Shown here one piece after another: positions 34,982 to 44,400 of a stretch of DNA of 64,000 nucleotides. Source of the stretch: Streptomyces spiralis (GTDB taxonomy: Bacteria > Actinomycetota > Actinomycetes > Streptomycetales > Streptomycetaceae); the NCBI RefSeq assembly GCF_014654675.1, contig NZ_BNBC01000035.1:1-64000 (forward strand), given 5' to 3'. The translations under genes and the position numbers were made by a program. Under the pieces are notes generated by a model. That model ran no database searches. It worked only from the letters and a program-made list of their open reading frames with translations, and had not been told where the DNA came from. Every line of letters starts with the position of its first letter. Within the stretch, counting starts at the first letter, position 1.

Positions 34982-36442
34982 ATGGCCGTCGACTACACAG
35001 TGATCGTCGTCTATCTGGCCGGCATGCTGGCCATGGGCTGGTGGGGCATGCGCCGCGCCAAGTCCAAGAGCGAGTTCCTGGTGGCGGGCCGCCGCCTCGG
35101 GCCCGCGATGTACTCCGGCACCATGGCGGCGATCGTCCTCGGCGGCGCGTCCACCATCGGCGGCGTGGGCCTCGGCTACAAGTACGGGCTCTCGGGCGCA
35201 TGGATGGTGTTCACCATCGGCCTCGGCCTGCTGGCCCTGTCCGTCTTCTTCTCCGCCCGCATCGCCCGGCTGAAGGTCTACACCGTCTCCGAGATGCTCG
35301 ACCTGCGCTACGGCGGCCGGGCGGGCGTGATCTCCGGCGTGGTCATGTGGGCGTACACCCTGATGCTCGCGGTCACCTCGACCATCGCCTACGCCACGAT
35401 CTTCGACGTCCTGTTCGACCTGAACCGCACGGTCGCGATCATCCTCGGCGGCTCGATCGTCGTCGCGTACTCGACCCTCGGCGGCATGTGGTCCATCACG
35501 CTGACCGACATGGTGCAGTTCGTGGTGAAGACGATCGGCGTGCTGCTCCTGCTGCTGCCCATCGCCGTCGTCAAGGCGGGCGGCTTCTCCGAGATGAAGG
35601 CCAAGCTGCCGACCTCGTACTTCGACCCGCTGGGCATCGGCGGCGAGACCATCTTCACCTACGTGCTGATCTACACCTTCGGCATGCTCATCGGGCAGGA
35701 CATCTGGCAGCGCGTGTTCACCGCCCGCAGCGACAGGGTCGCCCGCCACGGCGGCACCGTCGCCGGCACCTACTGCCTGGTCTACGCGCTCGCCGGCGCC
35801 GTCATCGGCACCGCCGCCAAGGTGCTCTACCCGAACCTGGGCAGCGCCGACGACGCCTTCGCCACCATCGTCAAGGACGAACTGCCCGTCGGTGTGCGCG
35901 GGCTGGTGCTGGCCGCCGCCCTGGCCGCCGTGATGTCGACCTCCTCCGGCGCGCTGATCGCCTGCGCCACCGTCGCCAACAACGACATCTGGTCCCGGCT
36001 GCGGGGTGCCGTCCGCCGCGCGGACGAGGAGCACGACGAGGTCAAGGGCAACCGCGCCTTCATCCTGGTCATGGGTGTCGCGGTGATCGCCACCGCCATC
36101 GCGCTCAACGACGTCGTCGAGGCGCTGACCGTGGCGTACAACCTGCTCGTCGGCGGGCTGCTGGTGCCGATCCTCGGCGGGCTGCTGTGGAAGCGCGGCA
36201 CCGCGCCGGGCGCCCTCGCCTCCGTGATCGTCGGCGGCCTCGCGGTCATCGGCCTCATGGCGGGCTACGGCATCCTCGCCAACGAGCCGGTCTACTACGG
36301 CCTGCTGTCCTCCCTCGTCGCCTACGTCGCCGTGTCCCTGGCGACCCGGCCCACCGACGAGGCCGTCCTCACCGTCTGGCGGGAGCGGCTCGCCGGACGG
36401 AGCCCCGAACTCGCGTCCGAACCCGTCCCGGCTCACCAGTAG
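34982..36442 (+). CDS. Sodium:solute symporter (SSF family)
   Basis: Sodium-driven importer, 486 residues, with about 13 predicted membrane helices. ATG at 34982 with AAGGAGG upstream. SSF landmarks: FLVAGRRLGPAMYSGTMAA in helix 1, GGASTIGGVGLGYKYGLSGA, STLGGMWSITLTDMVQFVVK and ALAAVMSTSSGALIACATVA (sodium-site Ser/Thr region). First gene of an operon with a ureohydrolase and a ThDP enzyme, so the substrate may be a guanidino compound such as agmatine or guanidinobutyrate, or another amine; this is inference from neighbours. Confidence 0.9.
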   Translation: MAVDYTVIVVYLAGMLAMGWWGMRRAKSKSEFLVAGRRLGPAMYSGTMAAIVLGGASTIGGVGLGYKYGLSGAWMVFTIGLGLLALSVFFSARIARLKVYTVSEMLDLRYGGRAGVISGVVMWAYTLMLAVTSTIAYATIFDVLFDLNRTVAIILGGSIVVAYSTLGGMWSITLTDMVQFVVKTIGVLLLLLPIAVVKAGGFSEMKAKLPTSYFDPLGIGGETIFTYVLIYTFGMLIGQDIWQRVFTARSDRVARHGGTVAGTYCLVYALAGAVIGTAAKVLYPNLGSADDAFATIVKDELPVGVRGLVLAAALAAVMSTSSGALIACATVANNDIWSRLRGAVRRADEEHDEVKGNRAFILVMGVAVIATAIALNDVVEALTVAYNLLVGGLLVPILGGLLWKRGTAPGALASVIVGGLAVIGLMAGYGILANEPVYYGLLSSLVAYVAVSLATRPTDEAVLTVWRERLAGRSPELASEPVPAHQ

Positions 36443-36498
36443 AGTCGTCCGGAAAGCAGTACATGCGCGACGAAGCGCAGGAAAGAAGGCATTTCACC

Positions 36499-37467
36499 AT
36501 GAGCAGCAACGAGACGCCCCGCGGCCCCGTCGACTCCTCCCGCGTTCCGCGGTACGCCGGCCCCGCGACCTTCGCCCGGCTGCCCCGCCTGGACGAGGTC
36601 GGCACCGCCGACGTCGCCGTGGTGGGCGTGCCGTTCGACTCCGGCGTCTCGTACCGGCCGGGCGCCCGCTTCGGCGGCAACGCCATCCGCGAGGCGTCCC
36701 GGCTGCTGCGCCCCTACAACCCGGCGCAGGACGCCTCCCCGTTCGCCCTCGCCCAGGTCGCGGACGGCGGCGACATCGCCGTGAACCCGTTCAACATCAA
36801 CGAGGCCGTGGACACCATCGAGGCGGCGGCCGACGACCTCCTCGGCACCGGCGCCCGCCTGATGACCCTCGGCGGCGACCACACCATCGCGCTGCCGCTC
36901 CTCAGGTCCGTCGCCAAGAAGCACGGCCCGGTGGCCCTGCTCCACTTCGACGCCCACCTCGACACCTGGGACACCTACTTCGGTGCCGAGTACACCCACG
37001 GCACCCCGTTCCGGCGCGCGGTGGAGGAGGGCATCCTCGACACCTCCGCGCTCTCCCACGTCGGCACCCGCGGCCCGCTGTACGGCAAGCAGGACCTCAC
37101 GGACGACGAGAAGATGGGCTTCGGCATCGTCACCTCCGCCGACGTCTACCGGCGCGGCGCCGACGAGGTCGCCGACCAGCTTCGCCAGCGCATCGGCGAC
37201 CGCCCGCTGTACATCTCCATCGACATCGACTGCCTGGACCCGGCGCACGCGCCCGGCACCGGCACGCCGGAGGCCGGCGGCATGACGTCGCGGGAGCTGC
37301 TGGAGATCCTGCGCGGCCTGGCGTCCTGCAACCTGGTCTCGGCGGACGTGGTCGAGGTGGCGCCCGCGTACGACCACGCGGAGATCACGTCGGTCGCGGC
37401 CTCCCACACGGCCTACGAACTGACCACCATCATGAGCCGCCAGATCGCGGCGGCCCGCAACGCCTGA
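36499..37467 (+). CDS. speB: Agmatinase / guanidinobutyrase-type ureohydrolase
   Basis: Mn2+-dependent ureohydrolase that releases urea from a guanidino substrate. 322 residues from ATG 36499 with AGAAGG upstream. All metal-binding motifs are intact: GGDHT (Asp127, His128), DAHLDTWDT (Asp151, His153, Asp155) and SIDIDCLDPAHAPGTG (Asp242, Asp244). Agmatinases, guanidinobutyrases and proclavaminate amidinohydrolase share this fold, and the sequence alone does not separate them for me. It sits between a symporter and a ThDP enzyme under a PucR regulator, which suggests catabolism of an imported guanidino compound. Confidence 0.9.
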   Translation: MSSNETPRGPVDSSRVPRYAGPATFARLPRLDEVGTADVAVVGVPFDSGVSYRPGARFGGNAIREASRLLRPYNPAQDASPFALAQVADGGDIAVNPFNINEAVDTIEAAADDLLGTGARLMTLGGDHTIALPLLRSVAKKHGPVALLHFDAHLDTWDTYFGAEYTHGTPFRRAVEEGILDTSALSHVGTRGPLYGKQDLTDDEKMGFGIVTSADVYRRGADEVADQLRQRIGDRPLYISIDIDCLDPAHAPGTGTPEAGGMTSRELLEILRGLASCNLVSADVVEVAPAYDHAEITSVAASHTAYELTTIMSRQIAAARNA

Positions 37468-37490
37468 CTTTCCTCAGAGGACCGAGAGCT

Positions 37491-39176
37491 GTGACTCACG
37501 ACCACGACCTGGTACTCCGCCCGACCGATCAGCAGACGGCGGCCGCGCTGAATCCCCCTGACGGCCGGAACGGCGGAGACCTGGTCGTGGAAACACTGGC
37601 CGGGCTCGGTGCGACGACCGTCTTCGGCCTGCCCGGCCAGCACGCGCTGGGCATGTTCGACGCCCTGCGCAGGTCCTCGCTCCGCTATGTGGGCCTGCGG
37701 GTGGAGAACAACGCGGGCTTCGCGGCGGACGCGTACGGCAGGATCACGGGCGAGGCGGCGCCGCTGCTGCTGTCGACGGGCCCGGGAGCCCTCACCTCCC
37801 TGGCCGCGCTCCAGGAAGCGGCGGCGGCCTCGGCGCCGGTCCTGGCGATCGGCAGCCAGATCCCCACGGCCGGGCTCGGCGGCGGCCGCCACGGCTATCT
37901 GCACGAACTCCCCGACCAGGCGGCCTCGTTCCGGGGCGTGGTGAAGTCGGTCCACACCGTCCGCACCCAGTCCCAGATCCCGTCCGCGATCGCCGAGGCC
38001 TGGAAGTCGGCGCTGACCGCCCCGCACGGGCCGGTGTGGGTGGAGATCCCGCAGGACGTGCTGCTGGCCGAGACGCGTCTGCCGGTGGTGACGGCGATGG
38101 ACGCCACCCCGGACGACCTGCCGCCGCGCCCGGAACTGACCGCGGTGGCGGCCGACCTGCTGTCGAAGGCGGCCCGCCCGGCGATCATCGCGGGCGGGGG
38201 AGTGGTCCGCGCGGACGCCGCCGGGAAGCTGCGGACGCTGGCGGAGAAGCTGAACGCACCCGTCGTCACCACCTTCGGCGGCAAGGGGGGGTTCCCGTGG
38301 ACGCACCCGCTCTCGTTGCAGTCCTGGCTGGAGGACCGCCACACCACCGACTTCCTCGAGGACGCGGACGTCCTGCTCGTGGTCGGCTCGGGCCTGGGCG
38401 AACTGTCCTCGAACTACCACACGTTCAAGCCCCGCGGCCGAGTGATCCAGATCGAGGCCGACCTCGGCAAGCTGGAGTCCAACCACCCGGCCCTCGGCAT
38501 CCACGCGGACGCCCGCCTGGCCCTCCAGGCGCTGCTGGACACGGTGGAGGAGCGCGCGGACGCCACGGCGCCGGACCGGGTGCGGGAGGTGCTCGCGAAG
38601 GTCGCCGACCGGATCGCCGCCCAGGAACTCACCCTGGAGCAGCAGGTGCTGGCCTCCGTGCGCCGCGCACTGCCCGCCCACTCCCCGTCCTTCTGGGACA
38701 TGACGATCCTGGCCTACTGGGCCTGGTCCGCCTTCGACGCCGAGTCGCCCAACACCATGCACTCGGCCCAGGGCGCCGGCGGCCTCGGCTACGGCTTCCC
38801 GGCGGCGCTCGGCGCGGCGGCGGCCGACCCGACCCGCCCGGTCCTCGCCGTCTCGGGCGACGGCGGCGCCCTGTACTCCATCGCCGAACTGGCCACGGCA
38901 CGCCAGTACGACCTGAACGTCACCTGGCTGATCGTCGACGACGGCGGTTACGGCATCCTGCGCGAGTACATGACCGACGCCTTCGGCGAGCCCACGGCGA
39001 CGGAACTGACCCGCCCCGACTACGTGGCCCTGGCCGAGTCCTTCGGCGTCCCGGGCGTCCGTACGTCCCCCGAGACCCTGGAGACCGACCTGGCGAAGGC
39101 CCTGGCCGCCCCCGGCCCGTCGGTGCTCGTACTCCCGGCCCTGCTGCGGATGTTCGCGCCGACGCACCTGGACTGA
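37491..39176 (+). CDS. Thiamine diphosphate-dependent enzyme of the acetolactate synthase family
   Basis: 561 residues from GTG 37491, 23 bases after the ureohydrolase. Three ThDP-enzyme domains: Pyr domain (about 28-190) with the cofactor-activating Glu72 in RVENNAGFAADAYGR, central Rossmann-like domain (about 215-350, KAARPAIIAGGGVVRADAAG), and PP domain (about 385-555) with the Mg-ThDP motif starting SGDGGALYS (Asp457) and ending near DDGGYGILREY. It is not an ordinary biosynthetic acetolactate synthase: no regulatory subunit gene or ilv gene is nearby. The substrate is unknown; neighbours suggest a role in degrading, or possibly building, a guanidino- or amino-acid derivative. Confidence 0.87.
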   Translation: MTHDHDLVLRPTDQQTAAALNPPDGRNGGDLVVETLAGLGATTVFGLPGQHALGMFDALRRSSLRYVGLRVENNAGFAADAYGRITGEAAPLLLSTGPGALTSLAALQEAAAASAPVLAIGSQIPTAGLGGGRHGYLHELPDQAASFRGVVKSVHTVRTQSQIPSAIAEAWKSALTAPHGPVWVEIPQDVLLAETRLPVVTAMDATPDDLPPRPELTAVAADLLSKAARPAIIAGGGVVRADAAGKLRTLAEKLNAPVVTTFGGKGGFPWTHPLSLQSWLEDRHTTDFLEDADVLLVVGSGLGELSSNYHTFKPRGRVIQIEADLGKLESNHPALGIHADARLALQALLDTVEERADATAPDRVREVLAKVADRIAAQELTLEQQVLASVRRALPAHSPSFWDMTILAYWAWSAFDAESPNTMHSAQGAGGLGYGFPAALGAAAADPTRPVLAVSGDGGALYSIAELATARQYDLNVTWLIVDDGGYGILREYMTDAFGEPTATELTRPDYVALAESFGVPGVRTSPETLETDLAKALAAPGPSVLVLPALLRMFAPTHLD

Positions 39177-39187
39177 GGCCTGCGCCC

Positions 39188-39221
39188 ACCGGCGAGGGCC
39201 CGACGCCGCGCCCTCGCCGGT
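39188..39221 (+). terminator. Terminator after the ThDP-enzyme gene
   Basis: Perfect 12-bp inverted repeat ACCGGCGAGGGC (39188-39199) and GCCCTCGCCGGT (39210-39221) with a ten-base loop, 11 bases after the stop. It closes the symporter-ureohydrolase-ThDP operon. Confidence 0.8.
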
Positions 39222-39269
39222 AACGACTCGTCAAACCCTTCCCGTCCGCACAACCATTCGCCCGATCCT

Positions 39270-40211
39270 GTGCGTCAAATGGGTATGACTCACTGGATAA
39301 CCGGGCGCGTCAGAGCGCTCGCGGCGATCGGGGTCGGCGCCGGGATGCTCGTTCCCTGCGTGGCGGCCGCGGCCCCCGCCTCGGCCGCGTCGGCCACCGT
39401 CAGCTGCACGTCCGGCAAGGCCGGGCTGGCCGCCAAGCTGCAGAAGGACATCACCGCGGCGCTGGCGGGCCGCAAGGGCACCATCGCCGTCGGGCTGCGC
39501 GACCGCAGCACCAACACGACCTGCACGCTGCGGGAGTCCAGCGCCTACGACTCCGCCAGTGTGGTCAAGGTGACCGTGCTCGCCACGCTGCTCTGGGACG
39601 CGAAGAAACACAACCGCTACCTCACCGACCGCGAGACCACGCTGGCCAAGGCGATGATCACAAAGTCGGACAACGACGCGACCAGCAGCCTGTGGAAGCA
39701 GCTGGGCCTGACGAAGGTCAAGGGCTTCCTGGCCGCCGCCGGCATGACCCAGACCAAGCCGGGCGCGGACGGCTACTGGGGCCTGACCCAGATCACCGTG
39801 CGCGACGAGCAGAAGCTGCTCGGTCTGATCACCGCCAAGAACTCGGTGCTCAGCGACAACTCCCGCGCCTACATCCTCAAGCTGATGGGCCAGGTCGTCT
39901 CCTCCCAGCGCTGGGGCACGCCCGCCGGGGCGCCGTCCTCCGTCGCCGTGCACGTCAAGAACGGCTGGCTGCAGCGCGCCACCCACGGCTGGCGGGTGCA
40001 CAGCGTCGGCACCTTCAACGGCGCCGGGCACGACTACACGATCACGGTGCTCACCCAGGACAACAGCACCATGGACTACGGCGTGACGACCATTCAGAAC
40101 ATCGCGAGGGTCATCCACAAGGACATCGTGTCCACCACGCTGAGGACGGCGCGCTACATCCCGACGCCCGCGCCCAAGGAGGCGTTCGTGCCGGTGCCGC
40201 CGACCGGCTGA
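39270..40211 (+). CDS. Secreted class A beta-lactamase-like serine hydrolase
   Basis: 313 residues from GTG 39270; ATGs at codons 4 and 6 are possible starts and no ribosome site decides. Signal peptide with hydrophobic AAIGVGAGMLVP and AAAAPASAASA cleavage region. The penicillin-recognising fold shows SxxK as Ser97-Val-Val-Lys100, SDN at 133-135 and a KNG triad (230-232) in place of KTG. The class A omega-loop Glu motif (ExxLN) was not recognised, so it may be a PBP-like or esterase-type hydrolase rather than a true beta-lactamase. C-terminal tail is Pro-rich. It has its own unit, after the terminator at 39188. Confidence 0.78.
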   Translation: MRQMGMTHWITGRVRALAAIGVGAGMLVPCVAAAAPASAASATVSCTSGKAGLAAKLQKDITAALAGRKGTIAVGLRDRSTNTTCTLRESSAYDSASVVKVTVLATLLWDAKKHNRYLTDRETTLAKAMITKSDNDATSSLWKQLGLTKVKGFLAAAGMTQTKPGADGYWGLTQITVRDEQKLLGLITAKNSVLSDNSRAYILKLMGQVVSSQRWGTPAGAPSSVAVHVKNGWLQRATHGWRVHSVGTFNGAGHDYTITVLTQDNSTMDYGVTTIQNIARVIHKDIVSTTLRTARYIPTPAPKEAFVPVPPTG

Positions 40212-40264
40212 CGCTTCACGAGGAGGTCTCCCCTCGGTCATCCGGGCACCCTACGGTGACGGTC

Positions 40265-41299
40265 ATGCGTCTGAGAACCGTACTCGCGACCCTCACCGCC
40301 GGCCTGGCGGCGGCCACCTGTCTCACCGGTCTCACCGCCGGGCCGGCCGCCGCCGACACCCCGACCGACCACGCCTGCTCGCCGTCCGTCTCCCTCGACC
40401 GCTTCACCGACGGCCTCGACAAGACGACGTACGAGGGCACCTTCGTCGGCAACCTCTCCGCGCTGGCGGTGGACCGGCACGGCGAACTCGCCGCGCTCTC
40501 CGACCGCTCGTCGCTGTTCACCCTGAACCGCCGCACCCTCAGGCCCACGAGCGTGGTCCAGCTCGCCGACGAGAACGGGGCCGCGCTCGACTCCGAGGGA
40601 CTCGTCGTCGACCGGGACGGCACCCGCCTGGTCACCTCCGAGACCGAGCCGTCCGTACGCCGCTACTCCCGCGACGGCCGCATCCTCGACCGCCTGCCCG
40701 TGCCGGACTCCCTGATGGTCGCCCCGGCCGGCCGCGCCACCGCCAACCAGACCTTCGAGGGCCTGACCCTGCTGCCCGGCGGACGCACGCTGCTGGCGTC
40801 CATGGAGTACGCGCTCTCCGGTGACACCCCCGGCATCGTCCGCTTCCAGACCTGGCAGCGGACCCCGGGCGGCCACTTCCGGCCCGCCGCCCAGTACGCC
40901 TACCGCACCGACGACGGCCTCGGCGTCCCCGAGGTCCAGGCAACGCCCGACGGCCGGCTGCTGGTCCTGGAACGCGGCTTCACCGCAGGCGTCGGCAACA
41001 CCGTCCGCCTCTACCTCGCCGACCCGCGGCACGCGACGGACACCGGCGGGATCCGGAACCTGACCGGGCAGCCCGGCGTCCGCCCGATCCACAAGACCCT
41101 CCTCACCGACCTGGCCGCCTGCCCCTCCCTCGGTGCCACCGCGAAGCAGCCCCAGCCCAACCCCCTCCTCGACAACATCGAAGGCATGACGATCACCGGC
41201 CGCGACGCCCGGGGCCGCCTCAGGGTCCTCCTGGTCAGCGACGACAACCAGAACGCGGTGCAGACGACCCGGTTCTATTACCTCCGGGTACGCACCTGA
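40265..41299 (+). CDS. Secreted esterase-like / phytase-like protein
   Basis: 344 residues from ATG 40265 with a signal peptide (hydrophobic VLATLTAGLAAATCLTGLTA, cleavage near AAADT). The rest resembles the DUF3616/phytase-like esterase family (beta-propeller): FVGNLSALAVDRHGELAALS, LDSEGLVVDRDGTRLVTSE, FEGLTLLPGGRTLLASMEYAL and DNIEGMTITG, with repeated Asp/Glu positions typical of such propellers. Enzyme activity is unproven for most members; phosphate or ester release from extracellular substrates is possible. It lies 53 bases after the serine hydrolase and may be cotranscribed. Confidence 0.78.
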   Translation: MRLRTVLATLTAGLAAATCLTGLTAGPAAADTPTDHACSPSVSLDRFTDGLDKTTYEGTFVGNLSALAVDRHGELAALSDRSSLFTLNRRTLRPTSVVQLADENGAALDSEGLVVDRDGTRLVTSETEPSVRRYSRDGRILDRLPVPDSLMVAPAGRATANQTFEGLTLLPGGRTLLASMEYALSGDTPGIVRFQTWQRTPGGHFRPAAQYAYRTDDGLGVPEVQATPDGRLLVLERGFTAGVGNTVRLYLADPRHATDTGGIRNLTGQPGVRPIHKTLLTDLAACPSLGATAKQPQPNPLLDNIEGMTITGRDARGRLRVLLVSDDNQNAVQTTRFYYLRVRT

Positions 41300-41409
41300 G
41301 CGCCGTGCCCGGCCCCCGCGCCGTCCTTCCGAATATTGCGGAGGGATGAAATCCGCTCCCGTCCGTGTTGGTGCCTTCCGGTAGATCAGGTCGTCAGGGA
41401 GGCACCGAC

Positions 41410-44400
41410 GTGGCAGCGCAACCGGGGGAAACACGAGGCTGGGCGCGCAGACTCGCCGCGTACGCGTGGCGCCGCCCCAAGGACGTGGTCCTCGCCCTCG
41501 GCGCCTCCCTCGGGGGCATGGCCGTCATGGCCGTCGTCCCGCTGATCACCAAGGTGATCATCGACGACGTGATCGGCGACCACAGCCGCGCCATGGCCCC
41601 CTGGGCGGGCGGCCTGGTGGGTGCCGCGATCCTCGTCTACGCCCTGACCTTCGTCCGCCGCTACTACGGCGGCCGGCTCGCCCTCGACGTCCAGCACGAC
41701 CTGCGGACGGAGATGTACGGGACGATCACCCGGTTCGACGGCCGCCGCCAGGACGAGCTGTCCACGGGGCAGGTGGTCGGCCGCGCCACCAGCGACCTCC
41801 AGCTGATCCAGGGCCTGCTCTTCATGCTGCCGATGACCATCGGCAACGTGCTGCTGTTCCTGATCTCCCTGGTGATCATGGCCTGGCTGTCGCTGCCGCT
41901 GACCCTGGTCGCCCTCGCGGTGGCGCCCGCGCTCGGCTGGATCGCCCGCCGCAGCCGTACGAGACTGCACCCCGCCACCTGGTACGCGCAGGCGCAGGCC
42001 GCCGCCGTCGCCGGGGTGGTGGACGGCGCGGTCAGCGGGGTCCGCGTGGTGAAGGGGTTCGGGCAGGAGGAGCAGGAGACCGCCAAGCTGAGGGCGGTCG
42101 GGCGGCGGCTGTTCGCCGGGCGGCTGCGGACCATCCGGCTGAACGCGAAGTTCACCCCCGCCCTCCAGGCCGTGCCCGCCCTCGGCCAGGTCGCCATGCT
42201 GGCGCTCGGCGGCTGGCTCGCCGTGCGCGGCCACATCACGCTCGGCACCTTCGTGGCGTTCTCCACCTACCTCGCCCAGCTGGTCGGCCCGGTCCGGATG
42301 CTGGCCATGGTCCTCACCGTCGGGCAGCAGGCACGCGCCGGCACCGAGCGGGTGCTGGAGCTGATCGACACCGAGCCGACGCTGACCGGCGGCACCAAGG
42401 AACTGCCCGCCGACGCGCCCGCGACCGTCGAGTTCGACGACGTGTCCTTCGGCTACACCGACGGCCGCCCGGTCCTGACCGGCCTGTCCTTCGAGATCCG
42501 CCCCGGCGAGACCCTCGCCGTGGTCGGCTCCTCCGGCTCCGGCAAGTCCACGGTCTCGCTGCTGCTGCCGCGCTTCTACGACGTCACCCACGGCGCCGTC
42601 CTCGTCGGCGGGCACGACGTGCGCGAGCTGACCCTGGACTCGCTGCGGGCCGCGATCGGCCTGGTTCCGGAGGACTCCTTCCTCTTCTCCGACACCGTCC
42701 GCGCCAACATCGCCTACGGCCGCCCCGACGCCGACCAGGAGCAGATCGAGGCCGCCGCCCGCACCGCCCAGGCGGACCGTTTCATCGCCGAGCTGCCCGC
42801 CGGGTACGACACCAAGGTCGGCGAGCAGGGCCTGACCCTCTCCGGCGGCCAGCGCCAGCGCATCGCGCTCGCCCGCGCCATCCTCACCGACCCCCGCCTG
42901 CTCGTCCTGGACGACGCCACCTCCGCGGTGGACGCCCGCGTCGAGCACGAGATCCACGAGGCGCTGGGGCAGGTCATGGAGGGCCGGACCACCCTGCTCA
43001 TCGCGCACCGGCGCTCCACCCTCAATCTCGCCGACCGCATCGCCGTCCTCGACCACGGCCGCCTCGCCGACATCGGCACCCACGACGAACTCCAGGAGCG
43101 CTGCGCCCTCTACCGCCGGCTGCTCACCGACCCCGACGAGCTGGGCGGCGTCTCGCCCGGCCACGCCCAGCCCGCCGCCCCGGCGGAGGACACCTCCGTA
43201 CGGGACGAGCTGGACGCCGAGTTCGACGCCGAGCGCGGGGTGACCCCGCGGCTGTGGACCGGCGACCGCGAGCCGAAGGACACCGCCCTGGCGGGCACCC
43301 CCGCCACCCCGGAACTCCTCGCCCAGGTGGAGGCACTGCCGCCCGCCACCGACACCCCGGACGTCGACGAGCACCGGGCGGTCAGCCCCGAGGAGTCCTA
43401 CGGCCTGCGCCGCCTCCTGCACGGCTTCGGGCTGCCGCTCCTCGCCAGCCTGCTCCTGGTCGCCGTGGACGCCGGAATGGGCCTGTTGCTGCCCGTGCTG
43501 ATCCGGCACGGCATCGACCAGGGCGTGAGCAGGATGGCCCTCGGCGCCGTCTGGACGGCCTCCCTGCTCGGCCTGCTGGCCGTGCTGGTGCAGTGGGCGG
43601 CGCAGACCGGCGAGACCCGGATGACCGGCCGCACCGGCGAACGGGTCCTGTACACACTGCGGCTGAAGATCTTCGCCCAGCTCCAGCGGCTCGGCCTGGA
43701 CTACTACGAGCGCGAGCTGACCGGCCGGATCATGACCCGCATGACGACGGACGTGGACGCCCTGTCCACCTTCCTGCAGACCGGCCTGGTCACGGCGTTC
43801 GTCTCGGTCGTCACCTTCTTCGGCATCATGGTCGCCCTGCTCGTGATCGACGTGCAGCTGGCCCTGGTCGTCTTCGCGACGCTGCCGCCGCTGATCGTCG
43901 CCACCTTCTTCTTCCGCCGCGCGAGCGTGAAGGCGTACCAGCTGGCCCGCGAGCGCGTGTCCGTGGTCAACGCCGACCTCCAGGAGTCGGTGGCCGGGCT
44001 GCGGATCGTGCAGGCCTTCCGGCGTGAGCGGGACGGCGGGCGGCGGTTCGCCGAGCGCAGCGACAGCTACCGCCGGGCCCGTATCCGGGGCCAGTGGCTG
44101 ATCTCCGTGTACTTCCCCTTCGTGCAGTTGCTGTCCTCGGTCGCGGCGGCCTCCGTGCTGATCGCGGGCGCGGGCCGGGTGGAGGCGGCCACGCTGACCA
44201 CGGGCGCCCTGGTGGCGTACCTGCTGTACATCGACCTGTTCTTCGCGCCCGTCCAGCAGCTCTCGCAGGTCTTCGACGGCTACCAGCAGGCCACCGTCTC
44301 CCTCGGCCGCATCCAGGAGCTGCTCCAGGAGCCGGCGTCCACCACGGCCGCCGCCGAGCCCCGCGACGTCCCCGGGCTGCGCGGCGAGATCGCCTTCGAG

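Noticed and set aside
34790..36436. In-frame upstream extension of the PucR gene on the minus strand, opposite the symporter
   Set aside because: Antisense of the symporter gene, with repetitive Asp/Gly/His-rich translation and no family similarity.
34822..36498. In-frame extension of the ureohydrolase gene backward across the symporter gene
   Set aside because: It is a shifted frame of the symporter coding region; the real start at 36499 has a ribosome site and family conservation.
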